Shown piece after piece: positions 27,273 through 36,185 of a DNA stretch of 64,000 nt (the first letter of the stretch is position 1; every line of letters starts with the position of its first letter). Where the stretch lies: the NCBI GenBank assembly GCA_945913285.1, contig CAMEDD010000002.1:1-64000 (forward strand), given 5' to 3'. This DNA comes from Candidatus Sulfopaludibacter sp. SbA3. Lineage in GTDB: Bacteria; Pseudomonadota; Alphaproteobacteria; Caulobacterales; Hyphomonadaceae. Made by a program: the position numbers and the translations under genes. Below the pieces are notes generated by a model. The model made no database searches and had not been told where the DNA came from. It was given only the letters and a program-made list of their open reading frames with translations.

Positions 27273-27790
27273 GAAGATCAGTGCCGGGATGGTCGTCATG
27301 ATGATCCGCAAGGCCTGGCCGAGGCTCCAGCCGGGAACATACTCTGTGCCAAGTTCGGCGCGCTGCTGGAAGCTGAGCTCGTTGCGGCCGCGCAATTGCT
27401 ACAAACCGGTGACGCCCGGCCGCGCCGCGTCGTAGCCTTCGATGTGCGGACCATCGTGTTTGCGCTTATGCGGCAGGATGGGGCGCTGGCCGACGATCGA
27501 CATGTCGTCTTGAAGCAGATTGAACATTTGCGCCAGTTCGTCGATCGAGGTCGCGCAGGATGAACCTGCCCCCGGGCGTGATACGCGGATCTCGCCGCAG
27601 TTTCTCGAACATCGACCGGATTTTGTGCATATTGACGGCGCGTCCGCCGCGGCCGTGCCGTGGCTGAACGTAACACGCGGCGCCGCTGTCGAGCTTGGTC
27701 GCAAGTGCTGTGAGACGCATCAACGGAAAACAGAATGATCAGCGCGGCAATTGCGAACGCAGGGGTCCGTGGCGGGTTTGGCGAGGCCGA
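27258..27790 (-). pseudogene. Decayed bacterial sugar transferase (undecaprenyl-phosphate glycosyl-1-phosphate type)
   Basis: Reading the minus strand in three frames recovers most of one domain: AALIILFS, then LTALATKLDSGAACYVQP and AVNMHKIRSMFE...DPRITPGGRFI, then TSIDELAQMFNLLQDDMSIV and YDAARPGVTGL, a TAG at 27399-27401, and GRNELSFQQRAELGTEYV to FSTGAY. Intact relatives have Trp at the TAG (GLWQVSGRNE), so one TGG-to-TAG change plus two frameshifts (near 27560 and 27735) destroyed it. The family starts exopolysaccharide or O-antigen repeat units on a lipid carrier. The 3' end abuts btuD, and no intact polysaccharide genes remain nearby. Confidence 0.85.
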
Positions 27791-28077
27791 TAATGCTCCA
27801 AAGTCCCCCGGAGCAACCGATTGCATTCGAAACGCCGGGCACATCTTCCTCGAGGCTGGGCGCTTCAAGTCCCAGCGGCATCTGGCTCTTGGCGAAGGTC
27901 CCCCCGCGACCTCACAAGCCATTCCCGGCTTTCAGTTCCTACGGCCCCCTTTCGTTAACGATCAAATTAGTGAAGCATTAACCCTCGCGCGAACCGCTGA
28001 CTTTTTGCGAATGCAGTGTTAGTCAAGGTTTAGGACTGGGGCCCTAATAGTGTGCGCGTTCAATCAGGGCGACGAAG
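27791..28077. other. Intergenic stretch without a recognised gene
   Basis: 287 bases upstream of the pseudogene and before the small ORF at 28078. It is AT-richer near 27950-28020, probably promoter DNA. TTAACGATCAAATTA at 27955 resembles a CtrA half-site pair but does not meet TTAA-N7-TTAA exactly. No coding frame with family similarity was seen. Confidence 0.4.
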
Positions 28078-28338
28078 ATGCAAGCGAAGAAAAAACCTGC
28101 CAATCACCCGCCGGAATTGCGCAAGGCCGATCCGGCATCGCCGCTCTCCGGTGTCTCTGCAACAGACGCAGCCGCTACGCCCATGCCGGGACAATCGCCG
28201 GCCCGGGCGCTTCAGATTCGCCTGGCACGCGAACTTGGGGCGCCCGCGCGGTCATGGCTCTGGCACTCGACCGGGTTGGTCCTGGCTCTGCTTCTATCTC
28301 TGTCGCTCGCGGGCTCGATGCTCGAGGTCGGTTTATAG
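28078..28338 (+). CDS. Small single-pass membrane protein, hypothetical
   Basis: 86 aa. A hydrophilic, Pro/Ala-rich N-terminus (1-60) with Lys and Arg precedes one C-terminal hydrophobic segment (GLVLALLLSLSLAGSMLEVG). No family is recognised. The ribosome-binding site is weak (GACGAAG). It sits between the sugar-transferase pseudogene and galU and could be a polysaccharide-locus leftover or a genuine tail-anchored protein. Confidence 0.45.
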   Translation: MQAKKKPANHPPELRKADPASPLSGVSATDAAATPMPGQSPARALQIRLARELGAPARSWLWHSTGLVLALLLSLSLAGSMLEVGL

Positions 28339-28426
28339 CAGGGCCAAACTGGCAGTTGATTTGCTGGACAGGGCATGCCGGTGTTGCCGGGTATCAACCA
28401 ATATGACCCGAAACAGGAAGGTCTGA

Positions 28427-29299
28427 ATGCGAATCAGAAAAGCGGTTTTCCCGGTGGCTGGCCTTGGCACACGCGTGCTGCCAGCGACCAAATCGATTCC
28501 GAAAGAACTGCTGCCCGTCATCGATCGCCCGGTGATCCAGTACGTTGTGGACGAGGCCCGTGAGGCGGGGATCGAGCATTTCGTGTTCGTGACGGGGCGC
28601 GGCAAAAGCGCAATCGAGGACTATTTCGACCATGCCTATGAACTCGAGACGCAGCTCAAGGCAAAAAACAAGCTCGATATCCTGGCCTCGGTTGAAGCCT
28701 CGCGGCTGCCCGCGGGCAGTTCAAGCTTCCTGCGCCAGCAGGCCCCGCTGGGTCTTGGCCACGCGGTTTGGTGCGCCCGCGATGTGATTGGCAACGAGCC
28801 ATTCGCGGTCTTGCTGCCGGACGTCATCGTCAAGGGCAAGCCGTCCGGCCTGAAGCAAATGGCCGATGCCTTCGAAAAGGTTGGCGGGAACATCATCGCG
28901 GTCGATCCAGTGCCGCAGGACCGCGTGTCTGCTTACGGCGTGATTGCGCCGAAATCGCGCGATGGCCGCCTGATCAGCATGTCGGGCATGGTGGAGAAGC
29001 CTCCGATCGCGACGGCGCCGTCAAATCTCGCCATCACGGGCCGCTACATCCTTCAGCCTGAAATCTTCGGTCTGCTGGCAAAGCAGGGCGCGGGCGCCGG
29101 CGGCGAAATCCAGCTGACCGATGCGATGGACCGGCTGATGGAAATCCAGCCTTTCTATGCCTACGAGTTTGAAGGCTCGGTGCATGATTGCGGCAACAAG
29201 ACCGGCTATTTCGAAGCGGTCCTCGCGCACGCGCTGGACAATCTCGACACGGCGGAGTTTGCGCGTGACCTGGTGAAACAGGCCGCTGCGAAGATCTAA
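28427..29299 (+). CDS. galU: UTP-glucose-1-phosphate uridylyltransferase
   Basis: 290 aa nucleotidyltransferase making UDP-glucose for envelope polysaccharides and glycolipids. Motifs: FPVAGLGTRVLPATKSIPKE (UTP-binding loop and catalytic Lys), QYVVDEAREAGIEHFVFVTG, FLRQQAPLGLGHAVWCA, VLLPDVIV, and YEFEGSVHDCGNKTGYFEA. An AGGAAGG site precedes the ATG. Its nearness to the broken sugar transferase suggests a once larger polysaccharide locus. Confidence 0.95.
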   Translation: MRIRKAVFPVAGLGTRVLPATKSIPKELLPVIDRPVIQYVVDEAREAGIEHFVFVTGRGKSAIEDYFDHAYELETQLKAKNKLDILASVEASRLPAGSSSFLRQQAPLGLGHAVWCARDVIGNEPFAVLLPDVIVKGKPSGLKQMADAFEKVGGNIIAVDPVPQDRVSAYGVIAPKSRDGRLISMSGMVEKPPIATAPSNLAITGRYILQPEIFGLLAKQGAGAGGEIQLTDAMDRLMEIQPFYAYEFEGSVHDCGNKTGYFEAVLAHALDNLDTAEFARDLVKQAAAKI

Positions 29300-29357
29300 T
29301 CGCACTTACGCTTTTTTTGCAGTTGTATCCTTGCACGCGGCGTCTAGAAACGCGCGC

Positions 29358-30353
29358 ATGACGCTTGGTGTTGAGCTCCCGGATTTTGACAGTGTGCTGG
29401 CCGCGGCCGAACGTGTCCGGCGTTTTGTGCGTGAGACGCCCGTGCTGACGCATGCCGCGATCGACGCCGCTGCGGGCGCGCGGATTTTCGTCAAGGCCGA
29501 GTGCCTGCAGCTGACGGGCAGCTTCAAGATACGCGGCGCCACCAACCGGCTCGCGCAACTGACACCGCAGCAACGCAAGACGGGTGTCGTGGCCTTCTCG
29601 TCCGGCAATCATGCCCAGGGCGTCGCCCGCGCAGCGCGTCTGCTAGGTTTGCCAGCGGTCATCGTGATGCCTTCGGATGCTCCCCAGGTGAAGATCGGCG
29701 GGGTCAAAGCCGATGGCGGCGAAATCGTCTTGTATGACCGGAATGCCGAAAGCCGCGAGGCCATCAGCGCCCGCATTGCCGGTGAACGCGGCGCTGTCGT
29801 TGTGCCGAGTTATGACGACTTGGATATCATCGCGGGGCAGGGCACGGCGGGTCTCGAGTTTGCCCGTCAGATGGACGCGGCGGACGAGCCGCTGGACGCC
29901 CTGATCTGCTGCACGGGCGGCGGAGGTCTGATATCGGGCATTGCGCTCGCCTTCGAGCGGCTCTCGCCTGCAACCGGGATTTGGGCGGCCGAGCCGGAGG
30001 CGCATGATGATTGGGCGCGCTCGCTGGAAGCCGGACACATTCTGGCAAACGAACCGGGCACACGTTCGATCTGCGATGCGATCCTGACGCCCGAGCCGGG
30101 CAAGCTGACCTTCGCCATCGGGAAGCGGTTGTTGGCCGGCGGATTGCGGGTCAGCGACGGCGAAGTGCGGGACGCCGTGCGGCAGGCCTTCCGGCATCTG
30201 AAGATCGTGGCGGAGCCGGGCGGCGCAGCGGCGCTCGCCGCAGCGATGCACCGGTTGCCCCCTGCACTTAAGGGCAAGCGCGTAGGCGTGCTGGTGACCG
30301 GCGGCAATGTGGATACGGCGCAATTTGCGCAGATCCTTGCAGGCTGCGATTGA
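29358..30353 (+). CDS. Threonine/serine dehydratase-like PLP enzyme
   Basis: 331 aa from the ATG at 29358 (a TTG at 29331 is less likely). PLP fold-type II: Schiff-base Lys in GSFKIRGATNRL, SSGNHAQGVA, and phosphate-binding CTGGGGLISG. The C-terminal ACT regulatory domain of biosynthetic IlvA is absent, so it is of the catabolic type: threonine or serine ammonia-lyase, or serine racemase/hydroxyaspartate ammonia-lyase, which share this length and cannot be separated by eye. Confidence 0.85.
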   Translation: MTLGVELPDFDSVLAAAERVRRFVRETPVLTHAAIDAAAGARIFVKAECLQLTGSFKIRGATNRLAQLTPQQRKTGVVAFSSGNHAQGVARAARLLGLPAVIVMPSDAPQVKIGGVKADGGEIVLYDRNAESREAISARIAGERGAVVVPSYDDLDIIAGQGTAGLEFARQMDAADEPLDALICCTGGGGLISGIALAFERLSPATGIWAAEPEAHDDWARSLEAGHILANEPGTRSICDAILTPEPGKLTFAIGKRLLAGGLRVSDGEVRDAVRQAFRHLKIVAEPGGAAALAAAMHRLPPALKGKRVGVLVTGGNVDTAQFAQILAGCD

Positions 30354-30395
30354 GCCGGCCTCTTGTGTGCCGCCTTCACGCCTTATGGCGTTAAA

Positions 30396-30488
30396 ATGAA
30401 TGCACACGTCCATTGCACCATTGGAGATATCCATGGAGACCTTGAGCGGCTGCAGGACCTGCACCGGCGCCGCATCCTTTATGCCTAA
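30396..30488 (+). pseudogene. 5' fragment of a metallophosphoesterase (serine/threonine phosphatase-like)
   Basis: ATG at 30396 opens MNAHVHCTIGDIHGDLERLQ, with the hallmark GDIHG metal-binding motif at the usual distance from the start of bacterial PP-type phosphatases. After 30 codons a TAA at 30486-30488 ends it. The GDXXDRG and GNHE motifs that should follow are absent, so this is a truncated remnant, not a functional enzyme. Confidence 0.6.
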
Positions 30489-30611
30489 GAAAAGCAGCTG
30501 GCGCTGCCCGCCCAGCTGACCTTGCCCTTGATTTTTTTCGTGTTTCCGGTTCTGCTGGGTGTCCTGATGTCGCCCGCCATGGTGATGCCGGGCCGTACGC
30601 TTCCGTCATAA
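30489..30611 (+). pseudogene. Fossil resembling the C-terminus of a TadC/GspF-type pilus assembly protein
   Basis: Continuing in the same frame after the stop: LALPAQLTLPLIFFVFPVLL, then GVLMSPAMV to a TAA. TadC proteins end in a very similar LPxxLTxPLxxFxFPxLxxxLxxPA helix. The upstream parts of such a gene are missing. It is joined directly to the phosphatase fragment, as if a deletion fused two genes. The family call rests on one helix and is tentative. Confidence 0.45.
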
Positions 30612-30651
30612 CCCCGCTAGGCGAAGCGCAAGCGACAAGTTAGAAAGCGCC

Positions 30652-31608
30652 ATGCCTACCTATCTGGAATTTGAAAAGCCGATCGCTGAACTCGATTCGA
30701 AGATCCTCGAACTCGAAGCCCTTGCTGCGCGCAAGGACGGTCCATCGATCACCGACGAGCTTGCCAAGCTGAAGACGAAATCGGCCAAGCAGCTGAAGCA
30801 GATCTACTCCGATCTCGACGCTTGGCGCGTGACGCAGGTTGCCCGCCATCCTGACCGGCCGCACTTTTCGGATTTCATCGGAGGCATCTTCGAAGAGTTC
30901 GAAGAACTCGCGGGTGATCGCCATTTCGGCAATGACGAAGCGATCATCGGCGGCCTCGCCCGGTTCCGCGGGCGCTCCGTCGTCATCATGGGCCACGAAA
31001 AGGGCCGCACCACCGAGAAGCGCCTGAAGCACAATTTCGGCATGGCGCACCCCGAAGGCTACCGCAAAGCCGTGCGCCTGATGGACCTCGCCGAAAAGTT
31101 CAGCATGCCCGTCCTCAGCTTTCCGGATACGGCCGGCGCCTATCCTGGCAAGGGCGGCGAAGAACGCGGCCAGGCAGAAGCGATCGCGCGCGGCACACAG
31201 CGCGGGCTGTCCCTCGGCGTGCCATTTGTCACGCTGATCATCGGCGAAGGCATGTCTGGCGGCGCCATCGGCATCGCGGCAGCCAACCGTGTACTGATGA
31301 TGGAATACTCGATTTATTCGGTGATCTCGCCGGAAGGCTGCGCCTCCATTCTCTACCGCGACGCTGCCAAGGCGAAGGACGCGGCGCAGGCGATGGGTAT
31401 CACAGCGCCTGATCTGATGCGCCACAAGATTGTCGATGGCATCGTCAAGGAACCCGTCGGCGGCGCGCACCGCGACCCGCAGCGCGCAATGGCCGCCGCT
31501 GCCAAGGCGCTGGACGCCGCGCTGCGCGACCTGGAAGGGCTGACGCCGGTCGAACTGAAGCGTCAGCGCCGCGACCGGTTTTACGCTATCGGCCGTGAAG
31601 GGCTGTAG
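30652..31608 (+). CDS. accA: Acetyl-CoA carboxylase carboxyltransferase subunit alpha
   Basis: 318 aa. An N-terminal coiled region (FEKPIAELDSKILELEALA) is followed by the crotonase-fold carboxyltransferase domain: GHEKGRTTEKRLKHNFGMAH, PEGYRKAVRLMDLAEKF, DTAGAYPGKGGEERGQAEA and GEGMSGGAIGIAAAN. With AccD it transfers the carboxyl group from biotin to acetyl-CoA, giving malonyl-CoA. Full length. It is followed 27 bases later by thiL. Confidence 0.97.
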   Translation: MPTYLEFEKPIAELDSKILELEALAARKDGPSITDELAKLKTKSAKQLKQIYSDLDAWRVTQVARHPDRPHFSDFIGGIFEEFEELAGDRHFGNDEAIIGGLARFRGRSVVIMGHEKGRTTEKRLKHNFGMAHPEGYRKAVRLMDLAEKFSMPVLSFPDTAGAYPGKGGEERGQAEAIARGTQRGLSLGVPFVTLIIGEGMSGGAIGIAAANRVLMMEYSIYSVISPEGCASILYRDAAKAKDAAQAMGITAPDLMRHKIVDGIVKEPVGGAHRDPQRAMAAAAKALDAALRDLEGLTPVELKRQRRDRFYAIGREGL

Positions 31609-31635
31609 CGCCCGCCTGCGTCCGGACGACGCCTG

Positions 31636-32595
31636 ATGTCCGAGCGTGGCTGGATCGAGCGATACTTTGCCCCACTCGCCCGCGCGCCCGGCGCGGCCAG
31701 GCTCAGTGATGACACAGCCGAACTGTCGCGTCAGGCAGGGCCAGTGGTCATCACCACCGATGCGATGATCGAGGGCGTTCATTTCCTGGCAAGTGATCCA
31801 GTCGAAAGCCTCGCGCGCAAACTCGTTCGTGTGAATGTGTCCGACATCCTGTCGAGCGGCGCGCTGCCGCTGGAAGCACTTCTGGTGCTGGGCTGGCCTT
31901 CGGACCGGACAGAGGCGAACCTCGCTGCCTTTGCTGGCGCTCTCGGCGCGGAGCTTGATGCCTGGGGCATTTCATTGATCGGCGGCGATACAGTATCGGC
32001 GCCGGGCGGCCTTTTTCTGTCCCTGACCCTGACCGGGGCGTGCATTGCCGATGCGCCTGTACGGCGAGGCGGGGCGGCGCCTGGCGATGAGCTTTGGATT
32101 ACCAGCGAAATCGGGGGCGCAAGGCGGGGCTTTCTGGCGCGCGCCGCGGGGCAGCAAAGCCCGCATATTTCGCAACTGCTGGAACCTGTTATTCCGGGTC
32201 CCGGGGCGGCCCATTTGCTTGCGGCGCACGCGAGCGCGGCGATGGACGTCTCTGACGGCTTGCTGGGCGACCTTGTCAGTCTCGCGCGGGCGTCGGGCTG
32301 CGGCGCGCAGCTCGCCTTGGACGATGTTGCGTTCGCAGACCAAGCCGCAACCCTGGACGAAGCACTCGATCTTGCCACCTGGGGAGATGACTATCAGCTC
32401 CTGTTCGCCGCCCCCGCCGGAAGCCGGGAACGCCTTGAAACAGATGCACTTTCTTGCGGCGTGCGCATTTCACGGATTGGCCGTTTGACCGCCGGGTCCG
32501 GCCTTGGTGTAACCTGGCTGGGCGCGCGCGTTAACCTGCCTGAAACTCTGGGCTTCGAGCATGGCCGAATCGGCGCGTCTCCCACTCGCCCCTGA
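31636..32595 (+). CDS. thiL: Thiamine-monophosphate kinase
   Basis: 319 aa of the PurM/ThiL ATP-grasp-like fold: LSDDTAELSRQAGPVVITTD, AMIEGVHFL, VNVSDILSSGALPLEALLVL (the metal-binding Asp in VSD), ISLIGGDTV, AMDVSDGLLGDL and TWGDDYQLLF. It phosphorylates TMP to the cofactor thiamine diphosphate. ATG at 31636 overlaps no neighbour; probably co-transcribed with accA. Confidence 0.93.
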   Translation: MSERGWIERYFAPLARAPGAARLSDDTAELSRQAGPVVITTDAMIEGVHFLASDPVESLARKLVRVNVSDILSSGALPLEALLVLGWPSDRTEANLAAFAGALGAELDAWGISLIGGDTVSAPGGLFLSLTLTGACIADAPVRRGGAAPGDELWITSEIGGARRGFLARAAGQQSPHISQLLEPVIPGPGAAHLLAAHASAAMDVSDGLLGDLVSLARASGCGAQLALDDVAFADQAATLDEALDLATWGDDYQLLFAAPAGSRERLETDALSCGVRISRIGRLTAGSGLGVTWLGARVNLPETLGFEHGRIGASPTRP

Positions 32596-32709
32596 ATTGA
32601 GGCAGATTGCGCCTCGGCAGGGCGGCTGGCAGGTAAAAGCGTCATAATACGACAGCCGTTGTCCGGCATGCTACGGGCTGCGCGCAAAAGGGGATAAGGA
32701 AGGAACGCT

Positions 32710-34887
32710 ATGACTTGGTATCTTCTCGCACTGGGTGCGGGTCTGTTGTCGGTGGCCTATGGCTACTGGCAAATCACTTTGATCATGAAAGCCCCCTCGG
32801 GCAATCCGCGGATGATTGAGATCGCCCAGGCGATCCAGGAAGGCGCCAACGCCTATCTCAGCCGCCAGTATCGCACCATCGCCATCGTCGGCGCCGGCGT
32901 CGCGGTCATTCTGTTCATTGCGCTCGGCTGGAAGGCCACGCTTGGCTTCATTGTCGGCGCTGTGCTGTCAGGCCTCGCCGGTTTTATCGGCATGCTCGTC
33001 TCCGTGCGCGCCAACGTGCGCACCACTGAGGCATCCCGCAAAGGGCTCAACGAAGGCCTCCAGATGGCGTTCAAATCGGGCGCCGTCACCGGTATGCTCG
33101 TGGTCGGTCTCGCCCTGCTTGGCATTGTCGGATACTACGGTCTCCTGACCGGCCCGCTTGGCCTGATGCTTACCGATGAAGGCCAGAAACGCGAAATCAT
33201 CGACGCGCTCGTCTCGCTCGGCTTCGGCGCTTCGCTCATCTCGATCTTCGCCCGCCTTGGCGGCGGTATCTTCACCAAGGGCGCCGACGTCGGCGGCGAC
33301 ATGGTCGGCAAGGTCGAAGCCGGCATCCCGGAAGACGATCCGCGCAACGCGGCCACCATCGCCGATAACGTGGGCGACAACGTCGGCGACTGCGCCGGCA
33401 TGGCGGCTGACCTGTTTGAGACCTACGCCGTGACGCTCGTCGCGACGATGGTGCTCGGCGGCATCTACTTCGCCTCTGCGTCCTATATCGGGGAGATCAT
33501 GATGCTGCCCCTCGCCATCGGCGCGGTATGTATCGTCACCTCGATCATCGGCACCTTCTTCGCCACGCTCGGTAAAGGCTCAACCGACGTCATGGGCGCG
33601 CTCTACAAGGCGCTCATCGTCACCGGCGTGCTCTCCATCGGCGGCCTCGCGATTGCCATTCAGACAGTGCTCCCCGGCGGCCTTGCCGGCACACTCGAAG
33701 GCGCAGGCGACCTGCTCGGCCTGATCAATCCGGTCACCGGGGAAGCCGCAGACATCACCGGCTGGAAGCTGTTTGCGTGCGGCGTGGCGGGTCTTTTCGT
33801 CACCCTGCTGATCGTTGTGGTCACGGCCTACTACACCGAAACCAAGTACCGCCCGGTCCGTTCGATTGCGAAAGCGTCAGAGTCCGGTCACGGCACGAAC
33901 GTTATTCAGGGCCTCGCCGTCTCGCTGGAAGCCACCGCGCTGCCGGCGCTGATCATCATCGGCGGCATCCTGCTGACCTACAACCTCGCCGGTCTCTACG
34001 GCATCGCCATTGCGACCACCACCATGCTCGGCGTTGCCGGCATGATCGTGGCGCTCGATGCCTTCGGTCCGGTCACGGACAATGCCGGCGGCATTGCCGA
34101 AATGGCCGAACTGCCATCGGAAGTCCGCAAGACAACTGACGCACTCGATGCCGTTGGCAACACTACCAAGGCCGTCACGAAAGGCTACGCCATCGGCTCT
34201 GCCGGTCTCGGCGCCCTCGTGCTGTTTGCGGCGTATGCGGAAGATCTGAAATACTTCTCGGCCCGCGCCGTTGAAGGGTCGTTCTTCTACGGCGTCACGG
34301 TCGATTTCTCGATTGCCAACCCTTACGTTGTGGTCGGTCTCCTGTTTGGCGGTCTTCTCCCCTTCCTCTTCGGCGGTATGTCGATGATGGCCGTGGGCCG
34401 CGCCGCGCAGGCCGTGGTGGAGGAAGTGCGCCGCCAGTTCCGCGAAATGCCGGGTATCATGAAGGGCGAAGTGAAGCCGGACTATGGCCGCGCCGTGGAT
34501 ATCCTGACGCAAGCGGCGATCAAGGAAATGGTCGTGCCATCGCTCCTGCCGGTGCTGTCGCCGATTGTCCTGTTCATCGCGATCTACCTGATCGCGGGCT
34601 CCGGTGCGGCCTTGGCCTCGGTTGGTGCCATGCTTCTCGGCGTCATCGTGACCGGCCTCTTTGTGGCCATTTCGATGACTTCGGGCGGCGGCGCATGGGA
34701 CAACGCCAAGAAGTACATCGAAGACGGCCACCATGGCGGCAAGGGCTCGGAAGCCCACAAGGCAGCCGTCACGGGCGATACCGTTGGTGACCCCTACAAG
34801 GACACGGCCGGCCCGGCCGTGAACCCGATGATCAAGATCACGAACATCGTGGCGCTGCTCATGCTTGCCGTGCTCGCCGGACACTAA
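32710..34887 (+). CDS. hppA: Membrane-bound proton-translocating pyrophosphatase
   Basis: 725 aa with about 16 transmembrane helices. Substrate loop [32 protein letters not shown] (Mg-pyrophosphate site), the second site [12 protein letters not shown] and the C-terminal [30 protein letters not shown] has Lys where K+-dependent enzymes have Ala, so this is predicted to be the K+-independent, H+-pumping class (established family rule). It couples cytoplasmic pyrophosphate hydrolysis to proton export. An AAGGAAGGAA site precedes the ATG, and a strong terminator follows. Confidence 0.97.
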   Translation: MTWYLLALGAGLLSVAYGYWQITLIMKAPSGNPRMIEIAQAIQEGANAYLSRQYRTIAIVGAGVAVILFIALGWKATLGFIVGAVLSGLAGFIGMLVSVRANVRTTEASRKGLNEGLQMAFKSGAVTGMLVVGLALLGIVGYYGLLTGPLGLMLTDEGQKREIIDALVSLGFGASLISIFARLGGGIFTKGADVGGDMVGKVEAGIPEDDPRNAATIADNVGDNVGDCAGMAADLFETYAVTLVATMVLGGIYFASASYIGEIMMLPLAIGAVCIVTSIIGTFFATLGKGSTDVMGALYKALIVTGVLSIGGLAIAIQTVLPGGLAGTLEGAGDLLGLINPVTGEAADITGWKLFACGVAGLFVTLLIVVVTAYYTETKYRPVRSIAKASESGHGTNVIQGLAVSLEATALPALIIIGGILLTYNLAGLYGIAIATTTMLGVAGMIVALDAFGPVTDNAGGIAEMAELPSEVRKTTDALDAVGNTTKAVTKGYAIGSAGLGALVLFAAYAEDLKYFSARAVEGSFFYGVTVDFSIANPYVVVGLLFGGLLPFLFGGMSMMAVGRAAQAVVEEVRRQFREMPGIMKGEVKPDYGRAVDILTQAAIKEMVVPSLLPVLSPIVLFIAIYLIAGSGAALASVGAMLLGVIVTGLFVAISMTSGGGAWDNAKKYIEDGHHGGKGSEAHKAAVTGDTVGDPYKDTAGPAVNPMIKITNIVALLMLAVLAGH

Positions 34888-34910
34888 GTCCGCAGACGGA
34901 TCAAACGGAA

Positions 34911-34939
34911 AACCCCGGACCTCGCGGTCCGGGGTTTTT
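34911..34939. terminator. Rho-independent terminator after hppA
   Basis: AACCCCGGACC-TCGC-GGTCCGGGGTT forms a perfect 11-bp stem followed by TTT, 23 bases after the hppA stop. The A-rich left flank lets it also work for the convergent bamE gene. Confidence 0.93.
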
Positions 34940-34962
34940 CTCTGTCTCGATCCAAAAGAGGA

Positions 34963-35445
34963 TTACTGACCCTGCCTGCCGGTCGGGTTGCCAGGCGTGA
35001 CTTCATCCGTCGTCGGCAGGCGCACGCTGCTCACCGTGCCGAAGATCTGCTCGAGTAGGCCGAGCTCGCGCCCGCGCGTTGCCGTCTCCCGCGCAGCATA
35101 GCTGATCACCTGGCCGTCTTCGGCGGTGTAGCGCAGCACTTCATCGACCTTGTCGTCTTCGCCGAACTTGATCGCCGTGATGGTGCGATCCGAAACCTCC
35201 GGCTTATAGAACGCAAAACGCTCCTGAACGTCCGACACGTAGAACCATGTATTCGTGTCGAACAGGCCCTCGGTCGAAGGCGAGCCGAGCTGCGCGATCA
35301 CAGATGAGCGGGTGTCTTCGTCCGGCTTGATTTCATAAGGCTGGACTTCGTCCGGAATATAGCCGTGAAAGTCGAGCGACGGGGACAGGCAGCCCGTCAA
35401 CGGAAGCGCGAACACACTGGCCGCCAATATGGCAAGTTTACGCAT
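34963..35445 (-). CDS. bamE: Outer-membrane protein assembly factor BamE
   Basis: 160 aa from the ATG at 35445; the much longer frame upstream is not coding. Lipoprotein signal with lipobox LTGC (residues 16-19), then the SmpA/OmlA fold: SSVIAQLGSPSTEGLFDTNT, TWFYVSDVQERFAF and ITAIKFGEDDKVDEV. BamE is a lipoprotein of the BAM complex that inserts outer-membrane beta-barrels. Divergent from the bc1 chaperone gene and convergent with hppA. Confidence 0.93.
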   Translation of the reverse strand: MRKLAILAASVFALPLTGCLSPSLDFHGYIPDEVQPYEIKPDEDTRSSVIAQLGSPSTEGLFDTNTWFYVSDVQERFAFYKPEVSDRTITAIKFGEDDKVDEVLRYTAEDGQVISYAARETATRGRELGLLEQIFGTVSSVRLPTTDEVTPGNPTGRQGQ

Positions 35446-35520
35446 GGAAGCACTCCCGATGGTCTTTGACGCACGACCTAGCTGCAGGTAACGGGACTTG
35501 GCAAGCATGGGAGTGCATCC

Positions 35521-36105
35521 GTGACGGCATTTTCGGGCAACTGGTTCCAGCGCCGGGCGGCGCGCCGCAAGGCCGCGTCCGACGCCTATCGCGGTCTCCT
35601 GCGTCACGCCCTGGACCCGGTTCACTACCGGGAATTCGGCGTCCCCGACACATTCGACGGCCGGGCCCGGATGGTCACGCTGTTGACGAGCCTGGCCTGT
35701 GTCCGGCTCAGCCAGTTGGGCGGACCCGAGGCGGCAGGCCTCATTGAGCGTCTGGACGCGCTTGTTCTCGACGGTTTTGATGCGGCCTACCGGGAAAAAG
35801 GTGTAGGCGATGCCTCGATTGCGCGGAAAGTCCGCGCGCTCGCGCAGGGTCATGCCGGGCTCGGGAAGGCCTTGTTTGCGGCCCTTACATCGCCTGACTC
35901 CGCGGCAAAACCCCAATCCGTGGCCGAAATCCTGCGCCGGAACGGTGCCGCTGCCCCGGATCGGATCGATGCGCTTGCCGCCGCCCTGGCCGGCCTGCTG
36001 GCCCGGTTCGAGCGCCAACCCGATGATGAAATCCTGCATGGCAGGTTTGATTGGGCCGGCGCGGGCGCCGCAGCTCGCCGCACGGCTGATCACGGTCGCA
36101 TCTGA
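35521..36105 (+). CDS. Ubiquinol-cytochrome c chaperone (CBP3-like)
   Basis: 194 aa from a GTG at 35521. The Ubiq_cyt_C_chap domain is recognisable from [52 protein letters not shown] and [15 protein letters not shown]. The eukaryotic homologue CBP3 helps assemble cytochrome b of complex III. In alphaproteobacteria it usually sits just before a YceD/DUF177 gene and plsX; here plsX follows after 80 bases and no DUF177 gene is present. Confidence 0.88.
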   Translation: MTAFSGNWFQRRAARRKAASDAYRGLLRHALDPVHYREFGVPDTFDGRARMVTLLTSLACVRLSQLGGPEAAGLIERLDALVLDGFDAAYREKGVGDASIARKVRALAQGHAGLGKALFAALTSPDSAAKPQSVAEILRRNGAAAPDRIDALAAALAGLLARFERQPDDEILHGRFDWAGAGAAARRTADHGRI

Positions 36106-36185
36106 GACGTTGCCTTGCCTCGCGGCGGAGCTTAAACCACGCCAAACAACCTAGACTCTGGGCACCCACGCAGGCACAGGACCGG

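Noticed and set aside
27950-27975. CtrA-binding site
   Set aside because: TTAACGATCAAATTA has TTAA then ATTA rather than TTAA after seven bases, so the motif is not exact.
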